DNA of 64,000 nucleotides, from positions 120,588-184,587 of the forward strand of contig VXBM01001021.1 in the NCBI GenBank assembly GCA_013400155.1. The letters run 5' to 3'. The translations under genes were made by a program, and so were the position numbers. Below, in pieces: positions 52,310 through 64,000 of the stretch; position 1 is the first letter of the stretch, and every line of letters starts with the position of its first letter. The DNA comes from Helopsaltes ochotensis (taxonomy: Eukaryota; Chordata; Aves; Passeriformes; Locustellidae). A model generated the notes under the pieces. It had not been told where the DNA came from. It did not search any database and worked only from the letters and a program-made list of their open reading frames with translations.

Positions 52310-52680
52310 GGACCTGGGACACCTCGACACCAGCGGCAGACCCTCCGGAGCCCTTTGCCAAGAGGTGGCCACATCTCCGGAGCTCTCGCGCCAAGAGCAG
52401 AGCCGGGCGCTTGCACGAGGAGGGACCGCGCTGTCCCGTTTTTCCTGCGGCTGTTGGGGACACAGGGAGACGGAAGGGTCAGGAGTGCAGTTCTAATTTC
52501 TCATTTCTGGCCCTGGCACTCGGGAAAGAGCTGCAACCCCAGAGCCGGGAGCACGGCACAGGGAGCCGCACGCGCCCGTGCGGCGCGGCGGCGGGAGGAG
52601 GGAGCGGCACACGGATTTTCCTAGAGCTGAGCTGGAGCCAATGGAAATGGCATCACTTTCCAATAGGTCTCGCATCAATA
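52310..52680. promoter_or_regulatory. CpG-island-like block with CCAAT motifs (candidate internal promoter)
   Basis: From about 52310 to 52625 CpG dinucleotides are dense (roughly 30 by eye), peaking in GCCGCACGCGCCCGTGCGGC and the next few bases at 52563-52595. Just to the right lie two CCAAT motifs (near 52638 and 52660), which read as ATTGG on the NFIA sense strand. The surrounding intron is AT-rich and CpG-poor. This is a plausible alternative NFIA promoter or antisense promoter, but no first exon or TATA box could be assigned. Confidence 0.45.
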
Positions 52681-53739
52681 TTTTTAGCAGCCTCCCTACA
52701 ACGAGATAGCATCTTTCTAATACATCTGTAAGGGAAGGACGGAGAACATGCTCTCAGCTAACGAACAGCTATCAGGCAATAATCCACTTTGGTACCTGCA
52801 GATACAGGTTGTACCTGAATCAGTGATGGAGGCATATAAAAATTCATATTGATTGAGCAGCCCAGCTCCACAAAATGTGAGCTTCCATGCTGCACAGAGT
52901 TTTAATTCTGCAGGATTTTTTTTTTTTTTTTTAGCTGCATTTAAAAATACACTTGGCATTTCTAGCTGTGGACCAATATTTTTCTCATGTCTTTTTATAC
53001 AGATTTGGAGGGAAAGATATTTGTAATGGAAAAAAAATATGTGCAAAGTTGGATTGCTAAGTTTCTGTAATCTTGGGAAATAAAAAAGAAGCAGCCTATG
53101 TAAGAGCTAAAAGAAACCATATGGATCAACAAGAGCTGCCCTCATATCCCTAGGAAATATATATTAACCTACATTTCATCATCATAAACCCCAAAATAAA
53201 AAATCTAATTAGAGTCTCTACCCTCAGATTCACTTGTAAAAAATTTGCTTATCCCCCTCACAAAATGATTTACAGTACTTACATCCATTTCTTCAGAGTG
53301 ATTTAAATTTATTGAATCATTTCAATTTTTAGAGAGCTTCCATTTGGATCTGTACGGGTTTCTAGACATATGCAGTGCTCAGTTATTTAAAATTAATTGC
53401 AGTACAATAATTTTAAATTGCTTCACACTATACGAATCTCAAGTGCTTTGAAATATTTGAACCATTCTATTTAGAAGCCATCAAACTTCTGAGCACATGC
53501 ATCAAAGAGTTGTTTTAAAAGCCAAAGGGCCGTCCTGATGATCCCAAAGTGCAGGTGAGCACAGCTCTGGGCATGCTCAGTGCACATGGGCCTGGATTTA
53601 TAGAACAATTCAACAAATCTTGCCCGAATGTCAATCTTTAATTAACAAAAACTGATCCTGTAATAATTTCAAACCACTAAAAAAATTCTAAAACTAGAAA
53701 AGCACTGTTATAAAATAATGGCGTACATTAAAACTATTA

Positions 53740-53965
53740 TTACTTCTAATGTATATTTATAGAACATCCTTTTATCCTGAAAATTAAAACAGCTTATTAA
53801 CATTAAACTAAGCTTTACAACACCTCTGTGGGAAAGGTGAGCATAACTATGCCCACTTTATGCAGGGATGAAGGAGGCACATAGAGGTTAAGTGATTTAC
53901 CTTGAGAGGCACAGTTACTAAAAGGAGTAAAAAGCACGGGGCCGGGCTCTTGAGCTCTGGATAAT
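53740..53965 (-). repeat. MIR-like ancient SINE
   Basis: The plus strand carries the reverse complement of the MIR core and 5' region. An A/T-rich lead with AAGCTTTACAACACCTCTGT is followed by ATGCCCACTTTATGCAGGGA, GAGGTTAAGTGATTTACCTT and a degraded tRNA-related part. The CCC-ATTTTA-CAGATG and AGAGGTTAAGTGACTTGCCC landmarks of MIR are all recognisable with changes. MIR is shared by amniotes, so this is an old insertion. Confidence 0.75.
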
Positions 53966-55386
53966 AAAGTCTCCCTCCCACCAATGCAGCCATTACAATG
54001 GCAATGGCAGTGCTCACTTAGGAAGTCTTCAACTACATTATGTAGAAAATTACTTGGTAGAGTGGATCCAAAGTCACCTAGAAGAGGATATTTCCAGTCA
54101 CTCTCAGCTTCCGTTTTGCTTGCCTTGCTTTTTCTCATTAGGGATTTTGAAAAACAAGAAATCATTTCTCTCCAGAGTATTTTCTATCTCAGTTTAACAA
54201 TAATAACAATAGTATTTAGGGCGACTACATAGCTGGTTTTGCAATGCCTGACTTCAAGTACAAAGGCAAGTGGAGATGAGCCTGTGTGATGAGCAGATCT
54301 GGTAGCTTTGGTCAAAGACCCCAGGTTCTGCTTTTGTGCAGTTTTACCCTGGTGAGAAAACCAACATCAGCAAAGCAGGATTATGTCCACCATATGGTGA
54401 GACTCCATTGGCGGTCGTACAGCCACCCAATTAATCTCTCTCCCCCACCATCCCCTTGTTATTTATTTATTGTGACAAACTCATCCTTATGGGACCCTAG
54501 GCGGGGAGCTGCGTATTCCCAGGCTATTGGCGTCAGTGCCCATCCTCATCCTTTATCCCAAGCAGGAGCTGGCGAGCTGGCGCCTCTCCTCCGGCCAAGG
54601 CGCGCGGTGCTACAAGGTCACGCCCAAGGAGGATCTCTAGATTTTCCAGAGCAGAATTTTTTCCAAAACTGCCCTCCAGCAAAAAGCCAAATGACGAGCA
54701 CACGCTTCACAACGAGCTCGACACGCTTCACAAACTGCTTTCCAGAGGTGGCCGTTCTAACGCCACACGGATAACCGCGCTGCTTGTGGAGACCATCGGA
54801 GCGCTCCCTCATTTCAGCCTGTGCCTCTTCCTGAGGTCTCTCCACAGCCTCGGCCATTCGAGGGTTCATCAGCCAGCCAGAACAAAGAAAAACCTTCACC
54901 ACACCAACAAACTGGGCAGGAGCTCCAACCTCCTCCTCCTTTTTCAATCTCTCCTGCTTCTCCTTCCTTGAAAGGGCAAGTGTAAAATTTTCCCGTGATC
55001 AACCAAAAACTCAAGTAGGTATCTATACATCAAACAGAGCGAGGAATACTTGGAAAGAATTAGTATCTCAAAGGATAGGTCCATTTTCCCTATTCAGGAT
55101 TATTCTATTCCACACAGGGGAAAACAATGTTGATAATAAAAACATGTGTGACTATTTAAGAAATAAACAAAAGATGAACAAATATTCCATGGAGATTCTG
55201 TCAATAGCAGATTAATATCAAGTTACAGATGAAGCAGTCTAAGCAAAGTGTAGGTACTATTTTTTTATTGTGGATCTACACTTGCAGTCCCATTTTCACA
55301 ACTCTTTTATTTTGATGTACCTGACACTTTTCCTCTTGGCTCTCATTTCAGTCCCTCTTAAGTACATATTTGGTTGTAGTGGCCAA

Positions 55387-55428
55387 TTTTTTTTTTCTTT
55401 TCTTTTTTTTTTTTTTTTTTTTTTTTTT
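55387..55428. repeat. Interrupted T tract
   Basis: T runs interrupted by single C residues span this stretch, followed by a further GT-TTTTTCC. It is a simple repeat in intron 2. Confidence 0.85.
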
Positions 55429-57869
55429 GTTTTTTCCTTGTTCTGTGCACTGCGAGGAGTTCAACGTGGCATGTGAAAAATTTCCATTTCAGGTTTCCTT
55501 AAGCTATATACAAAATTAAACTGCTGGCAAAAATACACAGAAATATAAAATTATACAGCAGAAAAAGCTGCTCGATAGCTCCCTTTCTTCCCTTCCTCCC
55601 TTCCTTTTGCCTTTTTTCCCCCCCCAAAAATTGCAGAAATATTGCCATCAGCCTGAAGCCTTTCTCCAAGTGTAAAGTCAGAGGGTTTTGCCCACAAAGA
55701 ATTGCCACTGATTGTTGCTCCGTGGATCTGTTTCTACTCTCACAATATTGTAGACTGCGAAGAACTGAGAATTACCATAAAAATCGGGACGTGTTTTGTT
55801 GCATCAGTATCATGTTGGCATCAACACCACAGACTCGGGCAGAAAAAAAAGCAGCTTTTTGGTAGGCAGCCTACTTGGTCTGTGTTTCTGCTGTGTTTGT
55901 AAGCCATGCAAGTGGAAGAGAAAGTTAAAACTTGGAGAGAAGTAACATCCTGCAGGCTCGGTGTGAGTTACAGCAAAATCTGAGGTACAACCACCATAAA
56001 TCATGGAGAAACAGAATTATATCTGCACCTCAAAGGACAGTGCATCATTATAAATATAGGAAAGAGTTGGGCATATATATAAATGGCCCCCTGAAAAAAT
56101 ATTCAGCATAATATGTTGACTCTGAAAATGCAACCTAAAATCCATTTTCACTTAGTCCCGGTGCTGCAAATCAAAATTTTGAGGAAGGAATTTAAAACCA
56201 GAAAAGTCCGGAGCTCTCTAAACCTGTAACTACTCTGCGTAGACGAAATTTTAATCAAACTTTTAAAGCCATGGTTATGATCTGATGAACAGACAGCTTG
56301 ACTTGATTACATTTTTAAGTTTCAGTTTCTATTTCTGTTTTAAGATGAAAAAGATCATAGAGTGTCAGAAATTTGAATACTGAATAGCAAAAGCTCTTGC
56401 AGGTTTAGAAAGCATATAGAAAAGCTGGCAAAAGAAAACGCTATTCCATTGCCACCATCTGCTTTCTGGCATATTGAAGAAACTTTACTAACAGCAACAT
56501 TTTCTTGCATTAGAATATCTGCTAATTAGTTTTGTTGTAATTTTTTTTTTTAAATTACCTTTTACACAGAAGGCAAATAGCCAGTTTTTTTGGCTGGCTA
56601 CACCTTACACCGCGTCTGATAACATTTTCACATTAAGTTCAGTTTACCTCACTTTTTTTTTTTCTATCAAAATCCTATCTTTAGCATAGTCAAAGCCTGC
56701 AAAAACTTTGCCTTGCTGAGACTAAAGAAAAAAACATCAAACATACGAAGTGTTAAAAATCGCTGAATAACTCAAAGGAAAAAAGATAATTTTGAAGGCG
56801 TTTTGGCTGAAATCTATTTTCCTTTGAATTGCATGAGTGTTTTAAAATGTTAAAAACACTACAGAGTGACTAATGAATGTAAAAGAATGATAAAGAGTAT
56901 GGGTCCAGTTATCAGTGATGTGCCTAAAACAAAATAATTTTGGACAGTCTGCCATGCAAATATTGACTAAAATGTCATAAATAATGTCTGCAACAAAGGG
57001 AATCCTGCAAAGGAATATTCTGTTGTACTTAATGCATTGTAGAGTGTGCCTTTTAGCAAGCAGTACGTTACAGAGCCTGAAAACTTCAGTTGGACAAAAA
57101 AACCCCCTAAAATTTCCCAGATAAAAACATTACTAATGTTGTTTATTTTTTTTTTCTTCAGAAACAGACCTTCCAAAAAGTTAAAGGTGCAGTCTTACAT
57201 TTGGAAAAGGGTTCACCTAGAAGCTGATTTTCAAAAGAAACAAGTTGTCCAAAAATTACGAATAAACCAAATGTAACCACCTCACTGACTTATAACTACT
57301 TCCTCTGCCATTTTTAACAGTATTTTCACCCATTTCTCTGCTGGCAGGGAAGAGGCTGTTTGCAGGTCTTTGTCAGAATGTACTGAAATCAAATGCAAAG
57401 ATAATTAAGTCCACCACAGTCCTGGGCCAGAGCTGAGAGGTGGCGAAGTTACGGTTCCAGCACTTCTTAGGACTTAATTCTGTCTCAGTTCCAGAGTCTG
57501 ACTGGCTCCATGTGTCGGGTTAGAAATAAAAATGCAATCCTGAGAGAATGATGGCAACACACAGAATGGGCAGGAAGGGCTCCAAACCACCCTCAAAATC
57601 ACAACATTTTAGTAATTTTAAAATTTTTTTAGTATCAGTGGAATATGATGTCAAAATGAGGGAAGTTGCATTAGGAACTCCAGATTACCTACATCTCCAC
57701 TGACACACTGTGCTATGTGTAATCACAAACAACCCAGTCACTTTTTTTTTTCTGAAAGTCTATTAAAAAAAATTAAACAATCGGGTCTACACCGAAACCT
57801 TCTGCATGTGTTTTCCAAAATTTCATTTCTGAGAAAAATTTCACAGCCACTGAGATGACAAAAAACAAA

Positions 57870-58160
57870 GATATTTTACATTTCTAAAGCATCTTTCATC
57901 CAAGATCAAAGAACTACATCAACAACAATTCTCAAAATACTCCTTTGAAACAGAAGTACTAAAAGGAGTACTATTAAATTTATTTTATCTTTATCTAGCT
58001 TGATCTATTTTCTTTTTTAAATGCTGGTTACTGTAGCATCTCTCTAGGCAGATGAGGACTATAGGTTAAGTGACTTGACCAGAAACACTTACTAGCTCAG
58101 TGGAAGAAGTGATAATGCTCATATTTGGGAGTCAAGGATTCTAAACCTTTTATCCACTAC
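57870..58160 (-). repeat. MIR-like ancient SINE with internal insertion
   Basis: The plus strand begins with ACATTTCTAAAGCATCTTTC and ATCCAAGATCAAAGAACTAC, then has CAATTCTCAAAATACTCCTT, and later GGCAGATGAGGACTATAGGT, TAAGTGACTTGACCAGAAAC and a Ser/Leu-tRNA-like end ATCCACTAC. This is the order of a reverse-complemented MIR-type element in sauropsids. About 70 bp of unrelated AT-rich sequence near 57965-58035 separates the two halves. The boundaries are approximate. Confidence 0.7.
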
Positions 58161-59103
58161 TTAAAAACATATATAAATGTAAACTAACCTAGGGAGCATG
58201 AAAACCCCTCAACCATCATGTGGTGGAGGTGCCACTGAGGCAAGGGAAGGATCTGGAATCGGTGGCAGACAAACCAGCTGGCAGGACATGCTGCGGGAGT
58301 GTGGATGGACAGATCAATAAGTGTGTGACGGCAACAAACTACACGTGAAGAGAACGGGCAGGCACTTGCTGTTTTTCAAACCTCTTGGAAAAATTTAGGT
58401 CAACTTTCTTATGAAAGATGAAGAGCCTTCCTGCCCTGAAAGATGCAGAGAAGTGCTCCCCGCTCTCCCGTGGAGGCTCAGGAAGAGCATGGGTTTTCCA
58501 GCTGCACCACAGGTCACCCACAAAAAGATCGGTGGGCTGTGTGGCAGGGTCTGAGGCCGAAGAATTTGTTTAACACGAAACTCAGAATTATTTAAAAATG
58601 AATTACAGGCTGCGTTACAAACCATATAATTCAGCCTTTGGGCCAAGATAATTCTTGACATAACCCAAGTGGAATTACGCCGGGGATAGACTTAGCACAG
58701 TGCTTTCCTAAGGATCCTTTCCTTATCATTGCTGCAATCAGGTCGTATGTGGGTATAACTGATAATCTCCTGCCTGCTCTGTAACATGGATGAGATGTTA
58801 TCGACTGTTCCTCCTCGTCAGAGAGCAGCACAAGCTCTGCCAGCGTGCGCAGAACCCAGTGCTGATAAAAGCAGCCCCTCTTTGGAGAGGTGTGCTTTAC
58901 AATCCTTGTGGTTTTCTGCAGCAGAGGAGCTGTTGGACAATGAAGAGAAACATTTCAGCTCCCCTGAAAGTTTGACTGTTCCTTTTCAAACAATACAACA
59001 CAAGATTCGGGACATACTGCTGACACAGCAACATCAGTGCCTCAAAGAAACTGTGGGAAATGTCAAATTTATGGTCCTAAGGGTGATTGGTGGAAGGTTT
59101 CTT

Positions 59104-59118
59104 CCCCCCCCCCCCCCC
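59104..59118. repeat. C15 homopolymer
   Basis: Fifteen consecutive C residues lie in intron 2, flanked by pyrimidine-rich sequence. On the sense strand this is a G15 run. Confidence 0.85.
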
Positions 59119-60182
59119 TCCGCCTTCAGCAAGCCTCTGTCAAAAACAGAGCCTCTAGAAAGTTTTTGGCTACGTCCCAGCAAAGCAGAAGGAAGCTGTA
59201 TCCCACACTTCCCTTGGGACTTAATGAAATATACAGCCTCTGGGCTTCTTTCAATTTGGTCTTTCAGATTGCTAAACCAGTGAAAGAAGGATCCTAGCTG
59301 TCACAAACGTCACATGTTTGGGGTCACCTGCTGCTCGGGGGTTCTCATGCCAGTTGTTGACATAATAAGCACCCCTTACACTTTAATTACAATTCACAGT
59401 GTGCAAACTCTGCAATCTGCTTTAAGGCAGACAGTCTTTTAAATCAACACTAAATTCTACTACTGTTCGAGCAGAAATGGGAGGAAAAAGATGTCCAGCT
59501 GACTGAATAATTGTATTCAAATATTTGTGATCCCAAAGAAAAGTAAGCACCATCCAGTGAAAAGAGCAACTGTATTGCCTGTAACACTTCAGAAAGTGTA
59601 GTTAAAACTCAACTTGCTCCTCACAGTCACGCAGACGACGCACGTGAGGCGTTTGCATTTGATGAGCTCTTTCCAAAGCTCCTGCGAGCACAAACCTGAG
59701 CACCCAGCTGTGTTTGCCCCCGAGCACGGAGCAGGCTGGACACAATGCTGGACATTGGGATCGTCTACGGGAGGGAGGGAAATTCTCAAGCCCTCTTAGC
59801 ATGAATTTCAACAGGACTTGTGCAATGAAAGCCTAAACGGGAAGACGTGTTTATTTTACTCTGGAATGCTTTATTTAGTTCAGTACAAGAAACACTGGGT
59901 CTACTTAAAAATACTTATTATTTTGAGAAACAGATGAGAGTCCTTCGGTTTCCTTGACCACTACCTCTTTTTTAACTGTTACTCCTAATAAAGGCATATC
60001 AAGACCACCAAACTTAAATAAATTGTACCAGTTGGAAAGGAATAAAAGTCTCCTTATATTAGAGAAAATCCATTTTGGCATTCATGCATCTAAAAATGCC
60101 TCCAGTAAATTATATTATTTACGAGGGCTTGGTTGAATCCACCTTTTCCCATGGAAAAAGACCACGAGAGGGGACACAGCGC

Positions 60183-60200
60183 TCTAGGAGTACTCCTAGA
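60183..60200. repeat. 18-bp perfect palindrome
   Basis: TCTAGGAGTACTCCTAGA is identical to its reverse complement and has no loop. It lies in intron 2 in otherwise unremarkable sequence. Confidence 0.85.
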
Positions 60201-63200
60201 AGAATTTCTGCGTTTGCCCCGCTAGAAATGCTGTTAAATGGTGGGTTATGGATCACACTGTCCACACAGGAAAGGCAGCACAAGCTCCAGCAGCTGCGCT
60301 CTGCACACATTCACCCTACGCGCTCTCGGGGAAACAAAGGAGAAGTCAATAGCCCGATACGAGGGCCTGATCCTATTTGAACCAACAGGAGTGACTCTGG
60401 GCACGGGAGAAGCGGCCCAAATGGCTTCTCAGGGAACAGCAAGGATGGATTTTCACCATGCTCAACAGCCAAACTGGCAGGCTCCTTCTCCCTGGACCGG
60501 GAGGGACGGAACCTCCTCCCGCCGCCTTTGCTGTCACCGCTCTCCCTCCTCGCTCGCGGTACCGGCGACCTCAGATAAACTCGGAACGTTTTGAAATTAT
60601 CATCAGACTGTGAAGCACTTCAATGAAAATCTATAAAACAAATTTATAGTGTGCATTCATGTGTATTATATATACACTTAGAACGGGATTTATCATTTAG
60701 CTGACCTTTGGAACACTGGTATTTTTAGACCCGAAAAAAATGTTGTTGATTGTACTTCAACCCAGTCGCCTTACAATGTACCAACTCCTTGATATCTTAC
60801 TACAGGAAAGATAATTGCAATGAATTTTTATATTTCAGCACATGGGAAGATAAGATTAGACAGTAGGGACATAAAAGCAAACTGCACCACATAAAAGATA
60901 AGTTTCTGAAAGTTACAATTTACACCAAATGTTACAGATTAAAATGTTCAAAGCTATTTATAGGACCTTATGCTGGTCCCATAACAGGCCAAGTGAAGAC
61001 TGCAAAGAATCAGCTCTACCTTTTCCTTAATCACTCCCTCCCATACCTAAAAACCCTTTGGAGCACACAAATTATTAATGATATTAAGACTATTACTAAT
61101 TCCCATTACCATTCAGGTAAGGACTCAGGTGCCTCAGCAAACTGGTCCCAAGGTCACACGTGCTGCACAGACCTCACCATCCAAGAGGATTGTTCCTACT
61201 CTAATGGGATTATCTACAATCTGAACAACTCATCCCAAAAGGTAAATAAGCATTTGATTTCCCTCTGCTTTCTGCGTGTGCCACGCTTGCCTCTGTCCAC
61301 CGAGTGTCTTGTATTTTTAAAATGGGATCTTTTTCTTCTTTATTCTCTGCTATTAAGTTGCCACCAACAGTAGCTTGTTCAGTGGCAGAAATAACAGCAA
61401 GAGAGAGACATTCACCTCCATACACGGTATAAAAAAAATCAGAGCTGAAAAGCAAATCAGAAGTAGGGAGCTGTAGTTGGGGAGGCACACGAAGTGCCAT
61501 ATGATTCATCGACATGCAGCAGGCAGCAGACGCAGCCACTGCCCACCAAAGGGCACAGGTGCAGCGGCAGAAAAATCACCCGGCGCAAAGCAAAGTTTGG
61601 AGCAGAGCGGCTAATAAATGACACCCTCTGGAAAGCTGTCCTGGCAGCCGCCAGCACACGGCATCCGCTCCCTCCGGCTGAGCCCTCGGACTGCTTCCAG
61701 TGCCACAAAAACAAAGAGCGCTCGCGGTGCGAGGCGAGGCACGCTCAGGAGGGATTTTTCAATCACAGCTTAGCCATATTTTCTGTTTTCTTTCTCAAAC
61801 TTAACCTTCTCTGAGGACCGTTTCTATGAATAGTCTCAAGTTTCAGCCACTTCTGATGAAGGCCTTTACAAAAAACGTGTTGCTAGAAATGTCTGACAAG
61901 GGAAAAGTGATTTTTTTTTTTTTACCCCCCCTACTATACAATTACTAAAAACATATGGTGGAAGAGATTCCGTGCAAACCTGGAGTGTGGTCTGTTTTCC
62001 ACAAAGATGAGGGAGGAAAAGTTGCAGCCCCAGCCATGGGATTGATAAAAGAAGGAGCAAAGAAGGAAACTGTTTTGAAAGCAGAAACTCTGTCAGCCAA
62101 TGCAGTAAAAGAGTAACTCCATACACAAAATTACATGTAGACAGAATCAACCCTGCTCTCAGGATTTGTGGGTGTAAGCTGTATACAGAGTGTTTGGTGA
62201 AGCCTAATTCATGTTCAAAAGAAAATGAAACCAAAGAATAAGTTTTTAAAAGGGGCCTTTGAAGCAAAAAGCAATGATGTGTGAAAGACAGAACCAGAGG
62301 AGTTTATTTAAACACACAGCACAGAAAACAGGGAAAACAGAAATTAGGAAATTAGAAGAACAGTCAAGAAGGCACCCAGCAGCCTTTTCCTGGAACTACA
62401 AGTTCTTATATCTATGAATATTTTATCCAGATTCAACTATCTTTTTCAAGTCCTTCCTATCAAAATTCCAGACATTTTCTTCCATAAAGTCAGAAAAGTG
62501 ATTCAAAATGTATTGGTAGAAGATATAAAATTAGTTGTGTGTGCATGTTACAAAGGATCTGGGAACCTTACACCCTTTAGATCTGCTTATTTAACTATTT
62601 AGCAGCACAATTTAAAATTTGCATGTGACTGATTTGATGCCAAATCGTAAGAATAAAGCAGGAATATCTCTGTCCTATGAATTTCAAACTCAGGGTTTTT
62701 TAACTTAGTCCTCAAATGTGAATTGTGTTCCCTTCCTAAAATTACTATGTAGCCCATGATCTAGTTAGAAAAGTATATGTAAGACTTTTAAAGAGGCTGC
62801 TTTTTTCCCCCTCTGTTAAACGGCCTATCTAAAGTAAATCATTTTGTGAACATGCTCAGAAATTGGATATTTCATGCTGGTTTCAAAAGAGGAATTTCTT
62901 CATTTAGAAAACCCAAGCCTAAAAATAAGTGTCTGAAACTGAAAAAAAGTTAAGTTATAAACGCCAGTTCCTCATGGCACTGCAGCGCCCGACAACGCTC
63001 AGTGATGAGGAAAAGTCTGGCCCATCCTCTTACAACAGTTCCCTCATCTTGAAGAAGTTCCAAAATAACCTCTGTGATAAAATCAGTCTGTGCAAGTACA
63101 GAGCCTTCCTGTAAATGTCTCCCAGCTCCGTGTGTTGCTTTGTTCTGGGAGAGCTGTGATTTTATGGATGCAGGGATGTATCCAGCCCATCCCAGTGAGG

Positions 63201-64000
63201 AAGGTGGGAACGCTCATCCTGACTAACCAAGGCATGGGCAGAGCTGAGAGTTTGCCCATTCTCTGCTAGATACTCATTTTATTATGGCAGGATAAATAAA
63301 ACAGGAATAGCAAGGGAGAGCTGGGAAGGGGGGCAGAGGGAAGGCAGCCAGAGGTATTAAAGACTTTACACTGTTGTATTTTTATGTATGTGCCCTGGAA
63401 CTCCAACTTCTGGGCAGAAGTGGTGCCATGTAAACCCCAACTACAGCCTACCTGTGTCCCTGAAGTCTCCTCTCATCTCACACCCCAGAAATCTAACCTG
63501 GAGAAAAGAAGAATGTCTTTCTTGCTAGATATGCAGTTTGGTCCAAATTGAGGGAAGAAGCTGAAGAAAAATAGTCAGTTTAGGTGCCACAGCTCAGTTA
63601 ATAGGGGCTGAGTCCATTAGTCATGACAGACAAGCCTGCAATAAATTATGGCTGTCTTGTGCTCCCCCACTAGGCAAAATCCTTTCCTGGTTTTTTGCCA
63701 CTCCTTACTCAAGAGCAATACCCAGGACGTATTCCAGGACAATTTGCTCTGTGCTGCTGAGACCGAGAAGCAAGGACACTGGAGGGGTGAATGCACCAAA
63801 TACCTGACTTTGCAGCTTTCTCAACCTTACACAGGTACCATACTCCAAGCAGAAACTCTTCCCATACCTGCAGCTGCCAAAACACCTAGGGACTGCTCCT
63901 GTGTGATCTAAGAGAGGGATCATCCTTTAGCCCTGCACAGGGACCTCGCTGCGGCGTCCAGGATCACTAATTGTGAACAGGACTAATTCTGAGCAGGATT

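Larger units (their letters stand above)
45302..64000 (-). other. NFIA: NFIA intron 2, 3' part (runs off the right edge)
   Basis: This is at least 18.7 kb of intron upstream of exon 3. The DNA-binding-domain exon (about 530 bp in vertebrate NFI genes) is not in the window. The region holds an assembly gap (45460-45519), CpG-rich patches (47420-47610 and 52310-52625), a diverged tandem duplication (50715-51145), two MIR-like repeats (53740-53965 and 57870-58160), long T tracts (52917-52932 and 55387-55428), a C15 tract (59104-59118) and an 18-bp palindrome (60183-60200). Confidence 0.85.

Noticed and set aside
57545..57600. Possible CR1 end (CACACAGAATGGGCAGGAAG)
   Set aside because: The match stops after about 12 bases, and the next CR1 blocks are absent.
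61050..61200. Possible third MIR-like fragment (CCCAAGGTCACACGTGCTGC)
   Set aside because: The single matching block lacks the neighbouring landmarks in the right order.
1..64000. tRNA, rRNA, CRISPR, prophage or endogenous retrovirus content
   Set aside because: No paired A-box/B-box tRNA promoter, repeat-spacer array, LTR pair or gag/pol frames were seen on either strand.

Overview
This window is nuclear DNA from a bird. The evidence is several truncated CR1-type LINE 3' ends, very low gene density, intron-sized non-coding tracts, long A/T homopolymers and one 60-base assembly gap. There are no bacterial or organellar genes. The species cannot be read from the sequence.

The whole window appears to lie inside one gene on the minus strand, the transcription factor gene NFIA (nuclear factor I A). 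Four internal coding exons were found by reading the minus strand. In transcription order they are 45301-45236 (66 bp), 21256-21182 (75 bp), 12229-12112 (118 bp) and 9757-9630 (128 bp). Each has an AG acceptor with a pyrimidine-rich tract and a GT donor. The phases join exactly (1-1, 1-1, 1-2, 2-1), giving 387 bp, or 129 codons, without a stop. The peptide is the Ser/Thr/Pro-rich segment just after the DNA-binding domain of NFIA. By vertebrate convention these are exons 3 to 6. The large DNA-binding exon (exon 2) lies beyond the right end of the window, and exon 7 onward lies beyond the left end.

Layout, left to right on the plus strand: 1-9629, part of intron 6, with two CR1 fragments and a 30-bp minisatellite; 9630-9757, exon 6; 9758-12111, intron 5; 12112-12229, exon 5; 12230-21181, intron 4, with two CR1 fragments; 21182-21256, exon 4; 21257-45235, intron 3 (about 24 kb), with ancient sauropsid repeats, a perfect hairpin and GC-rich patches; 45236-45301, exon 3; 45302-64000, part of intron 2, with the assembly gap, two CpG-rich patches, a duplicated 150-bp element and two MIR-like repeats.

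No other gene, tRNA, rRNA, CRISPR array or intact mobile element could be supported. The longest open frame elsewhere (259 codons at 16438-17217) looks like a chance ORF in GC-rich intron. The most interesting non-exonic signals are a CpG-island-like block with CCAAT boxes at 52.3-52.7 kb, which could be an internal or antisense promoter, and a diverged tandem duplication at 50.7-51.15 kb with a perfectly kept 20-bp core, which could be an enhancer. No new molecular system was identified.
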